DNA of 64,000 nt from Streptomyces pactum (GTDB lineage: Bacteria; Actinomycetota; Actinomycetes; Streptomycetales; Streptomycetaceae), in NCBI RefSeq assembly GCF_002005225.1, contig NZ_CP019724.1, positions 4,156,501 through 4,220,500 of the forward strand, in the 5' to 3' direction. The translations under genes were made by a program, and so were the position numbers. The notes beneath the pieces were generated by a model. That model had not been told where the DNA came from, did not search any database, and saw nothing but the letters and a program-made list of their open reading frames with translations. Every line of letters starts with the position of its first letter. Position 1 is the stretch's first letter. Of the stretch, positions 21,902 to 31,377 are shown one piece after another.

Positions 21902-21975
21902 GCGGGTGTAGTTTAATGGTAGAACATCAGCTTCCCAAGCTGAGAGCGCGAGTTCGATTCTCGTCACCCGCTCCA
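21902..21975 (+). tRNA. tRNA-Gly (anticodon CCC), CCA encoded
   Basis: Complete cloverleaf: acceptor GCGGGTG pairs with CACCCGC, D arm with TGGTAGA, anticodon loop TTCCCAA (anticodon CCC reads GGG), T arm GCGAGTTCGATTCTCGT, discriminator T then CCA. Its 3' part (21930-21975) recurs four times downstream, so it is the integration target of mobile islands. A terminator hairpin follows. Confidence 0.96.
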
Positions 21976-21980
21976 TGCGA

Positions 21981-22007
21981 AACCCCCAGGTCATCGACCC
22001 GGGGGTT
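21981..22007 (+). terminator. Terminator of tRNA-Gly
   Basis: AACCCCC and GGGGGTT pair around an inner AGGTC-ATC-GACC hairpin and are followed by CTTTGTT. The same hairpin, with compensated changes, follows each of the four downstream tRNA-Gly fragments. Confidence 0.8.
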
Positions 22008-22054
22008 CTTTGTTGTCTGGACCGGTGAGCGGATGCCGCACCACAACCGCACCA

Positions 22055-22198
22055 TTAGCCCGCCGGTGGCTCCTCCCTGTGGTGCGCACGGTCGCCGGTG
22101 TGGTGCTTCGCACGCTCGGCGCGCACGAGGTCGTCGAGCCCGGCGGCGACCTCCCGTTGCCGGTCCTCGTCGGAGTGCTGGTAGCCGTTCTCGCGCAC
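22055..22198 (-). pseudogene. 47-residue gene remnant beside the att site (copy 1)
   Basis: The frame reads VRENGYQHSDEDRQREVAAG, LDDLVRAERAKHHTGDRAHH, REEPPAG then TAA. The last 31 residues recur at 29724-29819 with mostly silent or conservative differences, so this was real coding sequence. It ends next to the att core, where islands of this kind usually carry the integrase 3' end; whether this is an integrase tail I cannot tell. A GTG at 22198 could make it a small free gene, but the ribosome site is poor. Confidence 0.5.
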
Positions 22199-22217
22199 GC
22201 GTGCTTTCCCACACGGT

Positions 22218-22258
22218 GTGCCCCTGGACGAGGGTGATCCAGCCTCGTCCAGGGGCAC
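22218..22258 (-). terminator. 16-bp perfect hairpin, terminator of the ABC exporter operon
   Basis: GTGCCCCTGGACGAGG pairs perfectly with CCTCGTCCAGGGGCAC over a 9-nt loop, 17 bp past the permease stop. Strong enough to terminate without a T tract. Confidence 0.85.
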
Positions 22259-22275
22259 GGTCAGGCAGCGGAGGC

Positions 22276-25139
22276 TCAGTGCGCTTCGCGGCGGGCCAGC
22301 GCCCCGCGCGAGCGGGTCACCAGCGCGGCCAGAAGGGCGGCGCCGAGGGGCACGGCGACCAGGAGGGCGGCGAGTGTCTCCCAGGGGACGACGATCGGCA
22401 CGTGCGGCGGGGCGTCGCCGGCGCCGCCCCACCCCTGGTCGAGAGCCTCCTGATAGAAGCGCATCTGCTCGCGCTCCTCGGTGAGCCGCAGCCCGACCGC
22501 GGGCAGGACACCGGCCGCCGCGCCGAGGACCACACCCATCGCGGCGACCACACCGCACTGGAAGCCGCTGAGCATGCGGCGCACCCGGGGCGGGGCGCCG
22601 ACCGCGGCGAGCGTCTTGAGATCCGCCTCCGCGTCGGCCTGGGCGAGACCGGTGGCGATGCCGGCCGCACCGATGGTGACCAGGCCGGCGAAGACGGTCA
22701 GTGCGAGCAGGACGAGCCCGTTCCCGTCGACCCAGCCCTGCTCCACGGTCAGCTCGACGTTGCTGCCGAGCTTGGCGATCTCGGCGTCGAGCCTCTGCCG
22801 CTGCTCGGTGCTGGGCATCCGGTCGGTGCTGAAGAAGGCGCCGAGGGGGACGGTGGTCAGTCCGGCGGCCTTGGCGGCGGCGGGGCTGAGCACGCTCTCC
22901 ACTCCGTAGGAATCGGGCGAGCCGGACACCTGGTAGGCGGGGAAGGACTTCAGCTCGCCCGGGACCGGCTTGTTCTGCTCGGCGGCGCGGTCGGCGGCCT
23001 CCGGGTCGGTGATCAGCTTGATGCCGACGGTGCTGTTCCTGTCGACCTGGGGCCTGTGGAAGCTGACGAGCTTTCCGTCGGCGAGGGCCTTGGCCGCACC
23101 CGGGTCGTCGATGCCGAGGACCTTCAGGAGCGGGGCGTCGGCGACGAGGAGACCCTCCTCGACGTAGATGCCGTTGCCGTCGGGCGAGAGACAGCGCCAG
23201 TCCTTGGCGAGCGCGCGCCGCTGCTCCTTGCTGTACTTCTCCGCGGGGTCGGAGCCGTCGGGGGAGGTGGCCCACAGCGGGCACTCGTTGGCCGGCGGGA
23301 TGACGACGTCGAAGCGGCCACAGCCCTCTCCCTCGCCGTACGGGGCGCAGCCGGGCTTTCCGACGGCGATCCGGAACACGTCGGCGCGGACGTCGACGGG
23401 CAGCGTCCGCTGCACGGCGTCGCGGACGGCGGGGACGTCCCGGCCGCCCTCCTCGGTGACGAGCGCGGCGACGGCCCCGTGCGGCAGGCTGGCCCGGTAC
23501 TCGGCCTGACTCTGGGCGTCGCGGCTCGCGGCGTACGTCGAGACGGCGACGGTGCCCGCGACGGCGGCCAGGACGGCGGCGACAGCGGGTGCCGTACGGC
23601 CCCGGTTGCGGACGGCGTCCCGCAGGGCGAGGCGCGGCGAGAGCGGCAGCCAGCGGCCGGCCCGGCCGAACAGGCCGACCAGGGCGGGCGTCATGGCGAC
23701 CACACCCAGCTCGGCGATGGCCGAGCCACCCGCGACCAGGACGAACTGGTCGGAGACGACCGAGCCGTACAGGGCGATGGCCGCGCCGAGCAGGAAGGCG
23801 CCGAGGCCGATCAGCGGCAGCACGCGGTTGCTGCGGCGCACGCCGCGACGGCCGGTGAGGGAGGCCAGGACGGTCTGCCGGGAGGCGGTGACGGCCGGGA
23901 TGACCGCGGAGAGCAGGCCGGTGAGGACGGCGAGCGCGGCGATGGCGAGCAGTTCCAGCGGCCTGACGGTGAAGCCGCCGAACCGCTGCCCCATGTAGTC
24001 CTCGAGGAGCGGCCGGAGGGCGAAGGTCAGGACCAGGGCGAGGACGATGCCGACCAGGGCCGCCGCGACGCCGATGACCAGGCCGCCGCTCAGCACGATG
24101 GCCCGGATGTGGCTGCGGGCACCGCCGTTGGCGCCGACCAGGCCGAGCTGGCGGCGGGAACGACGGGCGCCGACGGCGAAGGCGGGACCCGCGAGCAGGC
24201 AGATCTCCAGCATCGCCAAGCCGACGACCGTGCCCACGGCGGCGAGCGCGGCGGCGTCGGCGGCCCCGCTGCTCTCGTAGTTGGCCCAGCCTTCCTTCTG
24301 GTAGAGCGGCACCTCGGAGTCGGCGGGCGGGTCGAGGGCCACGGCGCGCGAGGTGACCAGGACACCCTTGGCGTTGATCGCCTGGACCGTGTTCCACGTG
24401 AAACCACCGGCCTTCTTCACCAGGTAGGTGGTGGAGACGTCGGGCTTCGGCACTCCGGCCTTCTCGACCGCCTTGGCGTACGGCGCGAGGAAGGCCCCCG
24501 GCAGGGCGTTGACCTGCTGTGCCGTGAGGTCGCTGGGCAGCTCGTACGAGCCGCTGATCACATAGGTGCGGTCGAAGCCGCGGGCGGTGAGGGTGGAGCC
24601 GACGGACAGCCCGCTGCTCTCCAGGAACCGGGTGGTCGCGGCGATCTCGTCGTTCTTCTCGGGGAAGCGGCCCTCCTGCAACCGCATGATGCCCCGGGCG
24701 ACGGGGTCGGTGGCGGCCAGCTCACGGACCTCGGTCTGGAGCAGACCGTGAGTGGTGGTCAGCTTGGCGGTGCCGCTGCTGTCGGTCAGCACCGTCGAAC
24801 CGGCCGGGATGGTCTTGGTGACATCGGTCGGGCCGTCGGGCCAGGGCGTGCCCGGCGACTCGTAGTCCCCGGCCGGGGTGTGCTGCTCGCCCTCGGGGTC
24901 CTGCAGGATGGCCACGCCGCCCGTCCGGGCGTCGGAGAAGCGAGCGTCGGCGGCACCCAGGGTGCGCTCCATCCGCTGCGCGGGGGTGAGTTCGGCGCTG
25001 CGCAGGGTCAGGTCCAGGGCGCTCACGCCCAGGATCGGCAGCGCGATCATGGCGAGGACGAGGATGCTGCGGCCCTTGGAGCGCCAGGCGTCACGGCGGG
25101 CGATGCGGACCGCGGCCCGCCAGGAGTGGAACCAGGTCG

Positions 25140-25143
<4 letters not shown>
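22276..25143 (-). CDS. FtsX/MacB-like ABC transporter permease
   Basis: The 955-residue protein has a signal-anchor helix (SKGRSILVLAMIALPILGVS) and two large extracellular loops (about 45-300 and 540-790), which separate two FtsX-type membrane blocks (about 310-540: AALAAVGTVVGLAMLEICLL, ELLAIAALAVLTGLLSAVIP; about 800-950: VLLALTVFAGLVTIGAAGI, TLAALLVAVPLGAALLAALV). The layout is that of LolC/FtsX-type permeases in two-gene Streptomyces exporters, often for peptides, antibiotics or lipids. The upstream ATPase gene overlaps by 4 bp. Substrate unknown; the PadR regulator nearby suggests an inducible drug or envelope response. Confidence 0.9.
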
Positions 25144-25880
<737 letters not shown>

Positions 25881-25946
25881 GGTTTCCCCTCGGGCGTACG
25901 CCGGCGAGCGGCCGGACGTCGGTGCGACGGACGGTCGTTGGCAGCG

Positions 25947-25958
25947 CCGTACGTACGG
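25947..25958. promoter_or_regulatory. 12-bp palindrome upstream of the ABC operon
   Basis: CCGTACGTACGG, a perfect palindrome 67 bp before the ATPase start and flanked by a CCATA motif. A possible regulator site. It does not resemble the TACCGAGTA repeats at the PadR gene. Confidence 0.4.
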
Positions 25959-26084
25959 TATGGGTCTGGTCGGGTGGTTCGGAGTCTTCAGGTGCTACGA
26001 GTGGGTCGGGTGGAGCCGGTGGACTCGGTCGGCCCTGTGGGTCCGGTCGTTCGGGCGCTCAGGGCCGGTCGTGAAGGTCGGACG

Positions 26085-26741
26085 TCACGGACGGTGGCGA
26101 GCGGCCTCCTCTGCCCCGGCCGCCGCCCGTGCCCCCGTCCCCGCCGCTCCCGCTACCGCCCCCGGCGAGGCCGGCTCCGGCCCCGCCGCCTGGGCGGTCG
26201 ACGAGAGACGGATCAGCCGGGACTCGCAGTGGTCGAGCCAGCGCGCCTCGGCCTCGGTCTGGAAGATCAGCTGCTCCAGGACGAGGAGCCAGGCGATGTC
26301 GTCCCGCTCCCGGTCCCCGTTCTTCTCCACGGCGGTGAGGGCCTGCGCCTTCAGCCGGGTGTAGTCCTGCATGGCCTTCACGGTGTGCCGGCGCTGGGAC
26401 TGGATGACGTCACGGATGTCGACCCCGGGCGCCCCGACGGCCATGGCCAGCTTGATGGCCAGCTCGTCACGGGCCGGGCTGGTGCGGTCGACGGGGTGCT
26501 CGAACCATCTGCGAAGTTCGACGCGACCGCTGTCGGTGATCGCGTAGAGCGGGTGGCCGGCCTCGTCCTCACCGTCCTGCACGACCATGCCGTCGCGTTC
26601 GAGCCGGCTGAGCGTCGTATAGACCTGACCCACGTTGAGCGGCCAGGCGGAGCCGGTGCGGGACTCGAACTCCGTACGGAGCTGTGAGCCGTAGCGCGGG
26701 CCGCGTTCGAGGAGGGCGAGAAGCCCGTGGCGGATGGACAT
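26085..26741 (-). CDS. PadR-family transcriptional regulator
   Basis: The 218-residue protein has an N-terminal PadR winged helix (MSIRHGLLALLERGPRYGSQ, NVGQVYTTLSRLERDGMVVQ, HPLYAITDSGRVELRRWF) and a C-terminal helical dimerisation domain (about 110-185, ERDDIAWLLVLEQLIFQTEA). The last 30 residues are Ala/Gly/Pro low complexity. PadR regulators bind drug-like ligands and repress exporters; the ABC genes 205 bp downstream on the same strand are the likely target. ATG at 26741 has no ribosome site and lies directly against a double repeat, so the transcript may be leaderless. Confidence 0.92.
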   Translation of the reverse strand: MSIRHGLLALLERGPRYGSQLRTEFESRTGSAWPLNVGQVYTTLSRLERDGMVVQDGEDEAGHPLYAITDSGRVELRRWFEHPVDRTSPARDELAIKLAMAVGAPGVDIRDVIQSQRRHTVKAMQDYTRLKAQALTAVEKNGDRERDDIAWLLVLEQLIFQTEAEARWLDHCESRLIRLSSTAQAAGPEPASPGAVAGAAGTGARAAAGAEEAARHRP

Positions 26742-26764
26742 ACCGAGTATGTATACCGAGTAAG
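26741..26764. promoter_or_regulatory. TACCGAGTA direct repeat at the PadR start codon
   Basis: Two copies of TACCGAGTA (26741-26749 and 26754-26762) separated by TGTA; the first overlaps the start codon. The segment also contains a -10-like TATACAT. Probable autoregulatory operator of the PadR protein. Confidence 0.6.
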
Positions 26765-26837
26765 TCCGCGTGGGCAAGCGTCCTGAGGCGGACGCCGGAG
26801 GTCCGACTCAAGGGGGACCCGGGCCGTCGCGAGCCGC

Positions 26838-27613
26838 TCAGCGACGGCGCATCCGCACCCCGAGGAAGCCGATGCCGAGGCCCACCAGAGCCAGCCCCAC
26901 GCCCAGTGCGAACACGGGAATCCGCCGGTCGGAGAGGCCGAGGGGGGCCTCGGTGCCGGCCCCGTGAGCGGCCGCCGACTGCTCCGCGGGCAAGCTCTCG
27001 GCGGCCGGGGCGTCCGTCTTGGGTACCGCATCGACCCCCTCGTCCGACTCCTCGGCGGGCTCCTCCTCTGTTGCCGTTGTAGTACGAGCGGGCTTCACCG
27101 GGCTCGTGGAGGACGGCGAGTCGGAGGGGTCGGCCGGTCGGCCGGGGCCGCTCCCGGCCCTCCCCCGTCGGCGCCCCCGAGGGAGGCGGAGTCGCTGGGC
27201 GCGGGCGCGTCGGGCGGCCCCGACGGCTCGGGGGCCGCCGGACGGGCGGGTCCGGCGGGTCCGGAGGAAGGCGACGCCGACGGGGCGGACGGGCGATCGG
27301 GCGGGGTGGGTGCGGCGTTCGTGGCCGCGGAACCGTTCGGAGCGGGGGCGTGAGCGGGCGGTGCGGGGGAGACCGTCGCCGTGGCCTGGCGCGAGGGGGC
27401 CGGCGGGCGCGGGACGGACGGGGTGGTGGGCGGCCCAGAGGGGTGCCTCACGGCGGCGGCCTCCGGCCCGAAGGCGGCGGCCTCCGGCCCGAAGGCGCCG
27501 GCGCTCCGCACGGCGCGGAGCGCGCCCTCGCCCTCGTGTGCATCGCCCTCGTGCGCATCGAGGCCCGAGGAGTCCTCGACTCGCAGCAGGATGCTTGATG
27601 CGCGCCACTGCAT
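26838..27613 (-). pseudogene. Frameshifted cell-surface protein gene
   Basis: One frame from ATG 27613 gives MQWRASSILLRVEDSSGLDA and a long Pro/Ala/Ser linker to about 27140. Another frame then gives TSPVKPARTTTATEEEPAEE and ends with a membrane helix (VFALGVGLALVGLGIGFLGV) and RMRRR. Neither is complete alone; joined they make a typical wall-spanning, membrane-anchored surface protein of about 255 residues. The break falls in GC-rich sequence near 27130-27190, so it is either a true frameshift or a sequencing error. Inside is a 21-bp direct repeat (about 27462-27503). Role unknown. Confidence 0.5.
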
Positions 27614-27853
27614 CCGAATGACGCCATGTGTGCAGTCGTGACGGCCTCACTCGGCTGCCGTTCGAGTCGGAGCCACTCCCGGCCTCTGGCAGCTAACCGG
27701 AGGCCCTGATCTCCCCCCTCCCTGCGTCGTGCCCGTAGCGTGCCCCTCAGAGCGGACAACCCCGGTCAACAACGGTGCAACCAGTCCCTCACACCTGCCG
27801 CCTGGCAACGAATCTGCCCAGGTCAGCTGTCCTATGGCCGCGCAAGCGCCGTC

Positions 27854-27899
27854 GCTTCCCAAGCTGAGAGCGCGAGTTCGATTCTCGTCACCCGCTCCA
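27854..27899 (+). repeat. att copy 2 (tRNA-Gly 3' fragment)
   Basis: 46 of 46 bases identical to 21930-21975 (anticodon loop to CCA). The 5' half of a tRNA is missing, so it is not a gene. It is preceded by GCAAGCGCCGTC, which also precedes the copies at 29600 and (with one change) 35493. A hairpin (27904-27930) follows. Confidence 0.9.
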
Positions 27900-28175
27900 G
27901 GAGAAACCCCAGGTCAGCGACTTGGGGTTTGTTCTTTGTCGCTGACTTTTCGGTGCTTTTCGCACCCTCGCGTACTCGAAGATTGGGCACGCGGAGGGCA
28001 CGGACGCCTAGTTGAGGCTGGCCAGTCATTACTTCTCACGCTAGTTCATGCCTGCTGACCTGTGGTTTCGTTTCAAGCTTTGCAGGAACGAACAGGAAAA
28101 GCCCTCAGCCTGCCGTTCCCGAGAAACGCTGCCGAACGGTGCGTCGCCTCACCGCGCGCAAAGCTTTCGGGCCGA
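27900..28175. other. Non-coding left part of island II
   Basis: 276 bp. It holds the att-linked hairpin AAACCCC...GGGGTTT (27904-27930) with a following TTGTTCTTTG, then sequence clearly lower in GC than the surroundings. No supported reading frame. Confidence 0.5.
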
Positions 28176-28526
28176 CTACGCCGCTGCGCTGCCCTGATCA
28201 CCACTTGCCGGCATCCGCAGTGTGTGATCACCGAAGTCGGCAATCAAGTCCAACCTGCCGCCGAGCGCTTCGACGTAACGTGCGATGACATCGAGAGTGG
28301 CGACCTCGCCGTGCTCGATCTGGGACACGCGAGCAATGCTCACGCCCATACGGGCAGCCACGTCCCTCTGGGCCAGCCCATACTGCTTGCGCGCCTCAGC
28401 GAGTTGATGGCCACGGGCTTCCGCCAGCAGTCGACGTGAACCGGCTTCCACCTCAGCGGGAGCCACACCGGCCGAGTACAGCTCCTGCTCCAGGGCCTCC
28501 CAGTCCTGCGGGGTCTTCTTGGGCAT
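28176..28526 (-). CDS. XRE-family antitoxin (HigA-like)
   Basis: The 116-residue protein has a helix-turn-helix (GLAQRDVAARMGVSIARVSQ then IEHGEVATLDVIARYVEALG, about residues 49-88) after a helical N-terminal region that can mask the toxin. It starts 9 bp after the toxin stop, giving the toxin-first order typical of HigBA. Such antitoxins bind the operon palindrome and repress transcription. Composition is less GC-rich than neighbouring genes, which fits horizontal acquisition in island II. Confidence 0.85.
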   Translation of the reverse strand: MPKKTPQDWEALEQELYSAGVAPAEVEAGSRRLLAEARGHQLAEARKQYGLAQRDVAARMGVSIARVSQIEHGEVATLDVIARYVEALGGRLDLIADFGDHTLRMPASGDQGSAAA

Positions 28527-28535
28527 GCTTACTCC

Positions 28536-28898
28536 TCAGTCCTCCGTGTCACCGGTGTAGTCGCGGTAGAGCTGTTCAGCCAGAGGAATGCTGTCGCGGT
28601 ACCAACGCTCCCAGTTTCCTGCCTTGTCGCCCCCGAGGAGCAGCAGGGCTGAACGAGTCGGATCAAAGGCGAAGATGATCCGCATCTCGGACCGCCCACC
28701 TGACCCCGGCCTCAGCTCCTTGAGGTGATGCAGTTCCGATCCCTTCAGCCGGTCCACGAGGGGACGCCCCAGGGTGGGACCTGTGTCACGCAGAGCGGCA
28801 ACGGCCTGGGCGACCTGAGAGGCAGAACCGAGATCCTCCTTGATCAGCCGCCTGAACCACTCCGCGTACTCATCGGTGACCTTGATCGCCCAGCTCAA
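28536..28898 (-). CDS. RelE/HigB-like toxin
   Basis: The 120-residue product has the mark of phage-derived Gp49-like/HigB toxins: DEYAEWFRRLIKEDLGSASQ, GPTLGRPLVDRLKGSELHHL, then KELRPGSGGRSEMRIIFAFD and LLLLGGDKAGNWERWY. It would cleave mRNA on the ribosome (family knowledge). TTG at 28898 has AGGGGAG at 6 nt and gives MSWAIKVTDEY; ATG at 28922 is an alternative that adds 8 residues but lacks a ribosome site. A perfect palindrome lies at 28930. Confidence 0.83.
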   Translation of the reverse strand: MSWAIKVTDEYAEWFRRLIKEDLGSASQVAQAVAALRDTGPTLGRPLVDRLKGSELHHLKELRPGSGGRSEMRIIFAFDPTRSALLLLGGDKAGNWERWYRDSIPLAEQLYRDYTGDTED

Positions 28899-28929
28899 GA
28901 CGGCTCCCCTCGACACCAGCATCACGAGT

Positions 28930-28945
28930 TTAAGGTTTTCCTTAA
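28930..28945. promoter_or_regulatory. Perfect palindrome upstream of the toxin-antitoxin operon
   Basis: TTAAGGTTTTCCTTAA: TTAAGG pairs with CCTTAA across TTTT. It lies about 32 bp before the toxin start, an expected place for the HigA-type operator. AT-rich in an otherwise GC-rich setting, so it is unlikely to be chance. Confidence 0.7.
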
Positions 28946-29599
28946 CTGACGGCAAGCCGACCGTTCCGACGTTGATCCCACCAACAGGGCTCTCATGAAC
29001 CACCACTCCTGGTGGGAGGTCCTGAATCCCTCACCACACTCAGAAGCTCACGCCACGCGCGAACAACGGCACCCACGTCCATCAGGAGCGCTCTCACCTG
29101 GTGGAGCAGCACTCGGATCACCAACAGTCCCACGACGGCGCTGCATCCTGCGGTGATCCACTCCATCGGGCTGCCTCCTCACCTCGGGCAGCAGGGTCCT
29201 CAGATTGAGGACTGAGGTCTTTGCCTGGAGAGGTAAATCTCTCGATCCTGAGTCGCGGTGTCTCGCCGCGCTCGCCACCTTGGGTACCAGGCTTCCCGTC
29301 GTGGAGATCGAAGTCTGCGGCGTAAAGCCGGCTTTTTTTGATCTTCCGAACCAGGGCAGAGGATCGGCATCCATGTGCGGTCGCGACGACTTCCCTCAGC
29401 CGGCCTACGCGTCGACGAGCCCCGAGCACAGAGAAGGCGACGCGGGCACGACACTCCTCCACCTCGCGACCTCGTGCCCACAGCGTGCCCGTAAGTGCGG
29501 GCAACCACGGTCAACAGCAGTGCGAACCGACCCTCATGACCACGCTGAGGATAGGACATCTGCCCAGTTCAGAGACCTAGAGCCCGTTCAAGCGCCGTC
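28946..29599. other. Non-coding right part of island II
   Basis: About 650 bp with no reading frame I can support, although several short overlapping frames are open. It holds poly-T (29333-29339) and, near the right end, GGTCAACAGCAGTGC (29511-29525), which resembles GGTCAACAACGGTGC at 27765-27779 in the same position relative to the att core. This may be the integrase arm region of the island. Confidence 0.5.
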
Positions 29600-29645
29600 G
29601 CTTCCCAAGCTGAGAGCGCGAGTTCGATTCTCGTCACCCGCCCCA
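29600..29645 (+). repeat. att copy 3 (tRNA-Gly 3' fragment)
   Basis: 45 of 46 bases identical to the tRNA 3' part (CTCCA reads CCCCA). Unlike copies 2, 4 and 5, similarity to the tRNA locus continues through the terminator hairpin (29651-29677) and about 140 bp more, in all 220 bp matching 21930-22150. Confidence 0.9.
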
Positions 29646-29723
29646 TGCGAAACCCCCAGGTCATCGACCCGGGGGTTCTTTTTTGTCTAGACGGTAGGCG
29701 ACTGCCGCATCACAACCGCACCA

Positions 29724-29819
29724 TTAGCCCGCCGACGGCTCCTCCATGTGGTGCGCACGGTCGTCGGTGTGGTGCTTCGCACGCTCGGCGCGTACGAGGT
29801 CGTGGAGCCTGGCGGCGAC
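29724..29819 (-). pseudogene. Gene remnant beside the att site (copy 2)
   Basis: The frame VAARLHDLVRAERAKHHTDD then RAHHMEEPSAG, TAA, is the counterpart of the remnant at 22055-22198. Here similarity stops at 29819 and continues into unrelated sequence, so it is a truncated tail. The protein-level conservation (three or four changes in 31 residues) shows that both copies once were under coding selection. Confidence 0.5.
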
Positions 29820-30215
29820 GCAAGCAGCTCATCAAGCCCCGGCTGCGCTCCGCCCGCGCTGCGCCGACGCGCGCCCACATGTGGATAGGGCCGGAAGCCA
29901 TGAGGCGGTCACCGCATAGACGGGGCGCGGTCAAAGACGATGCCTCCGGCGGGGATCGGTCGGCACCGGGATGGAGGGGGCGCCGTCGCCGACCGCGGGA
30001 ACGTTGTGGCGTGCGCGGGTTGCTCCCTTCCCGACCACCGCCGACCCAGGCGAAGCCGAGCAGACGCGGCCCAGGGCGTCTGGGTCGTTCGTACAGTGGC
30101 GCGCTCCACCTGGACGCCAGGAACCACGCCCGCTCCACGGTGTGTGGGTCGACGGCGGACGGGAGGGAAGCTGGGGGTGAGGGGTGGGAATCTCCGGATT
30201 GTCAGGCGCGCGCTG
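29820..30215. other. Intergenic stretch in island III
   Basis: About 400 bp between the remnant and the small membrane-protein gene. Very GC-rich, several overlapping open frames, none with a start, a ribosome site and protein-like composition together. Nothing recognised. Confidence 0.4.
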
Positions 30216-30530
30216 TCAACCGGCAGCCTGTGAAGAGACCAGCGCCGCCCCGAACCCGAGGACGACCAACTGCACAACGCCGGGGACGCGCCACCCCAGG
30301 GCGAGGAGGCCACCGCCTGTCAGTACTGCACCGCCCCCCAGAAGCCACAATGCCTGCGACGCCGCCTGTGACGCACTCGACGGTGCGACGCCGTCGCTTT
30401 CGTAGCCGTCGGCCCATCCCGCCATCCCAACGCCGTACACCGACCAAGCGATAAGCATGAAGTCGATGACAAGCAGCAGCACGCTGACCCCGATCTGCTG
30501 ACCGGTTGACGGCTCACTCGCCCGTCTCAT
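30216..30530 (-). CDS. Small membrane protein, 104 residues
   Basis: Two to three membrane helices: IGVSVLLLVIDFMLIAWSVY (about 12-32), ALWLLGGGAVLTGGGLLALG (about 67-86) and VPGVVQLVVLGFGAALVSS (88-103), with a polar loop between the first two. It starts MRRASEPSTGQQ at ATG 30530; no strong ribosome site. It resembles short Streptomyces membrane proteins of unknown function. It ends 190 bp before the truncated PIN gene, on the same strand. Confidence 0.6.
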   Translation of the reverse strand: MRRASEPSTGQQIGVSVLLLVIDFMLIAWSVYGVGMAGWADGYESDGVAPSSASQAASQALWLLGGGAVLTGGGLLALGWRVPGVVQLVVLGFGAALVSSQAAG

Positions 30531-30719
30531 GCCCACTGCCGTCCCGTCTGCAGGTGACGCTCTGCCAAGTCCATGCGGCCAGCATGGTGTTGCAGCGGGC
30601 ACTGCAACATGAGTACGGGTACTCAGATGCGCCGTTCCCGTCGGCACCAAGCCGGATCTGTCGCCCGTGCCCCAGTCGTGCCCGATCAAGCGGGGAACCG
30701 GGGGAAACACCAAGGCACG

Positions 30720-31040
30720 TCAGACGACGTCGTGGATGTTGTGCTCGGTCAGGTCGGACGCGTACCGGGCGACAGTGCTGTAGTCGGCATCGTCGTGGAG
30801 GACGGTCAGGCCGTGGTGGGCGGCAGTGGCTGCGATGACAAGGTCCACTGCCGAGGCACTGCGGTGCTCCCCGGCCTGAGCCATACGGTGTTGCACCGCG
30901 CTGATCCAACGCTCTGCGTTCTTCGGCACCGTCGCATCGGGATGGAGGTCGGAGAACATTTCCGCGATCTCGTCGTACTCGCGGCGGTTCCGGCGTTGTA
31001 CAGGAACTCGGTACGTCGCACGTAGCAGGATGCGAATACG
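30720..31040 (-). pseudogene. VapC-like PIN toxin, N-terminus missing
   Basis: The open frame reads RVPVQRRNRREYDEIAEMF, then EHRSASAVDLVIAATAAHHG and LTVLHDDADYSTVARYAS: the second half of a PIN-domain ribonuclease, including the conserved DLVIAATA and LHDDADY acidic residues. A stop at 31041-31043 closes the frame upstream, so the first 30-40 residues with the first catalytic Asp (usually xDTS) are absent. No VapB antitoxin is adjacent. A non-functional relic, or the tail of a gene cut by island insertion. Confidence 0.7.
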
Positions 31041-31043
31041 TCA

Positions 31044-31377
31044 CCAACATTGGCCGGTCCACATGTCGGCTCCCGTGTACGCACTCGTGACGGGCCCTCC
31101 AGTCAGACCCGAGACGATGCGGTCCGTCCGGTGCAGGCGTTGGGCGCTGTGCGGCCCGACTGCTGATCGGGCCCGTGCCCACAGCGTGCCCGTAAGAGTG
31201 GACGACCGACCTGACCGGGGGCTTTCGGGCATGCCGCCAGGAGGCCCCCCGGAGCCCACGGGAAGAGGGCCGTGCGCGCCACCCTCTCCGCGTACCCGGC
31301 GTGGTGGCGGCGCGGCGCACGCGCGGCACGGTGTGGGCCCGGGGGTCCTCACGGACGAGACGGCGTGCTCGGGACGG
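31044..31377. other. Intergenic region with an orphan island-end motif
   Basis: About 330 bp without a supported gene. GTGCCCACAGCGTGCCCGTA at 31175-31194 matches 29478-29497, which is 103 bp before att copy 3. Here no att core follows, suggesting another island boundary whose core was deleted. Confidence 0.5.

Noticed and set aside
27854-27899. Additional tRNA-Gly genes at 27854, 29600, 35493 and 43584
   Set aside because: Only the anticodon-loop-to-CCA part is present; the acceptor 5' strand and D arm are missing, so they cannot fold as tRNA. They fit att sites.
27832-28029. Minus-strand frames reading VTRIELALSAWE at several places
   Set aside because: They are the antisense translation of the tRNA-Gly fragment repeated at the att copies, not a gene family.
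29046-29374. Minus-strand frame with DFDLHDGKPG-like strings
   Set aside because: Several overlapping frames look equally open, there is no ribosome site, and no motif repeats in related context. Not supported as a gene.
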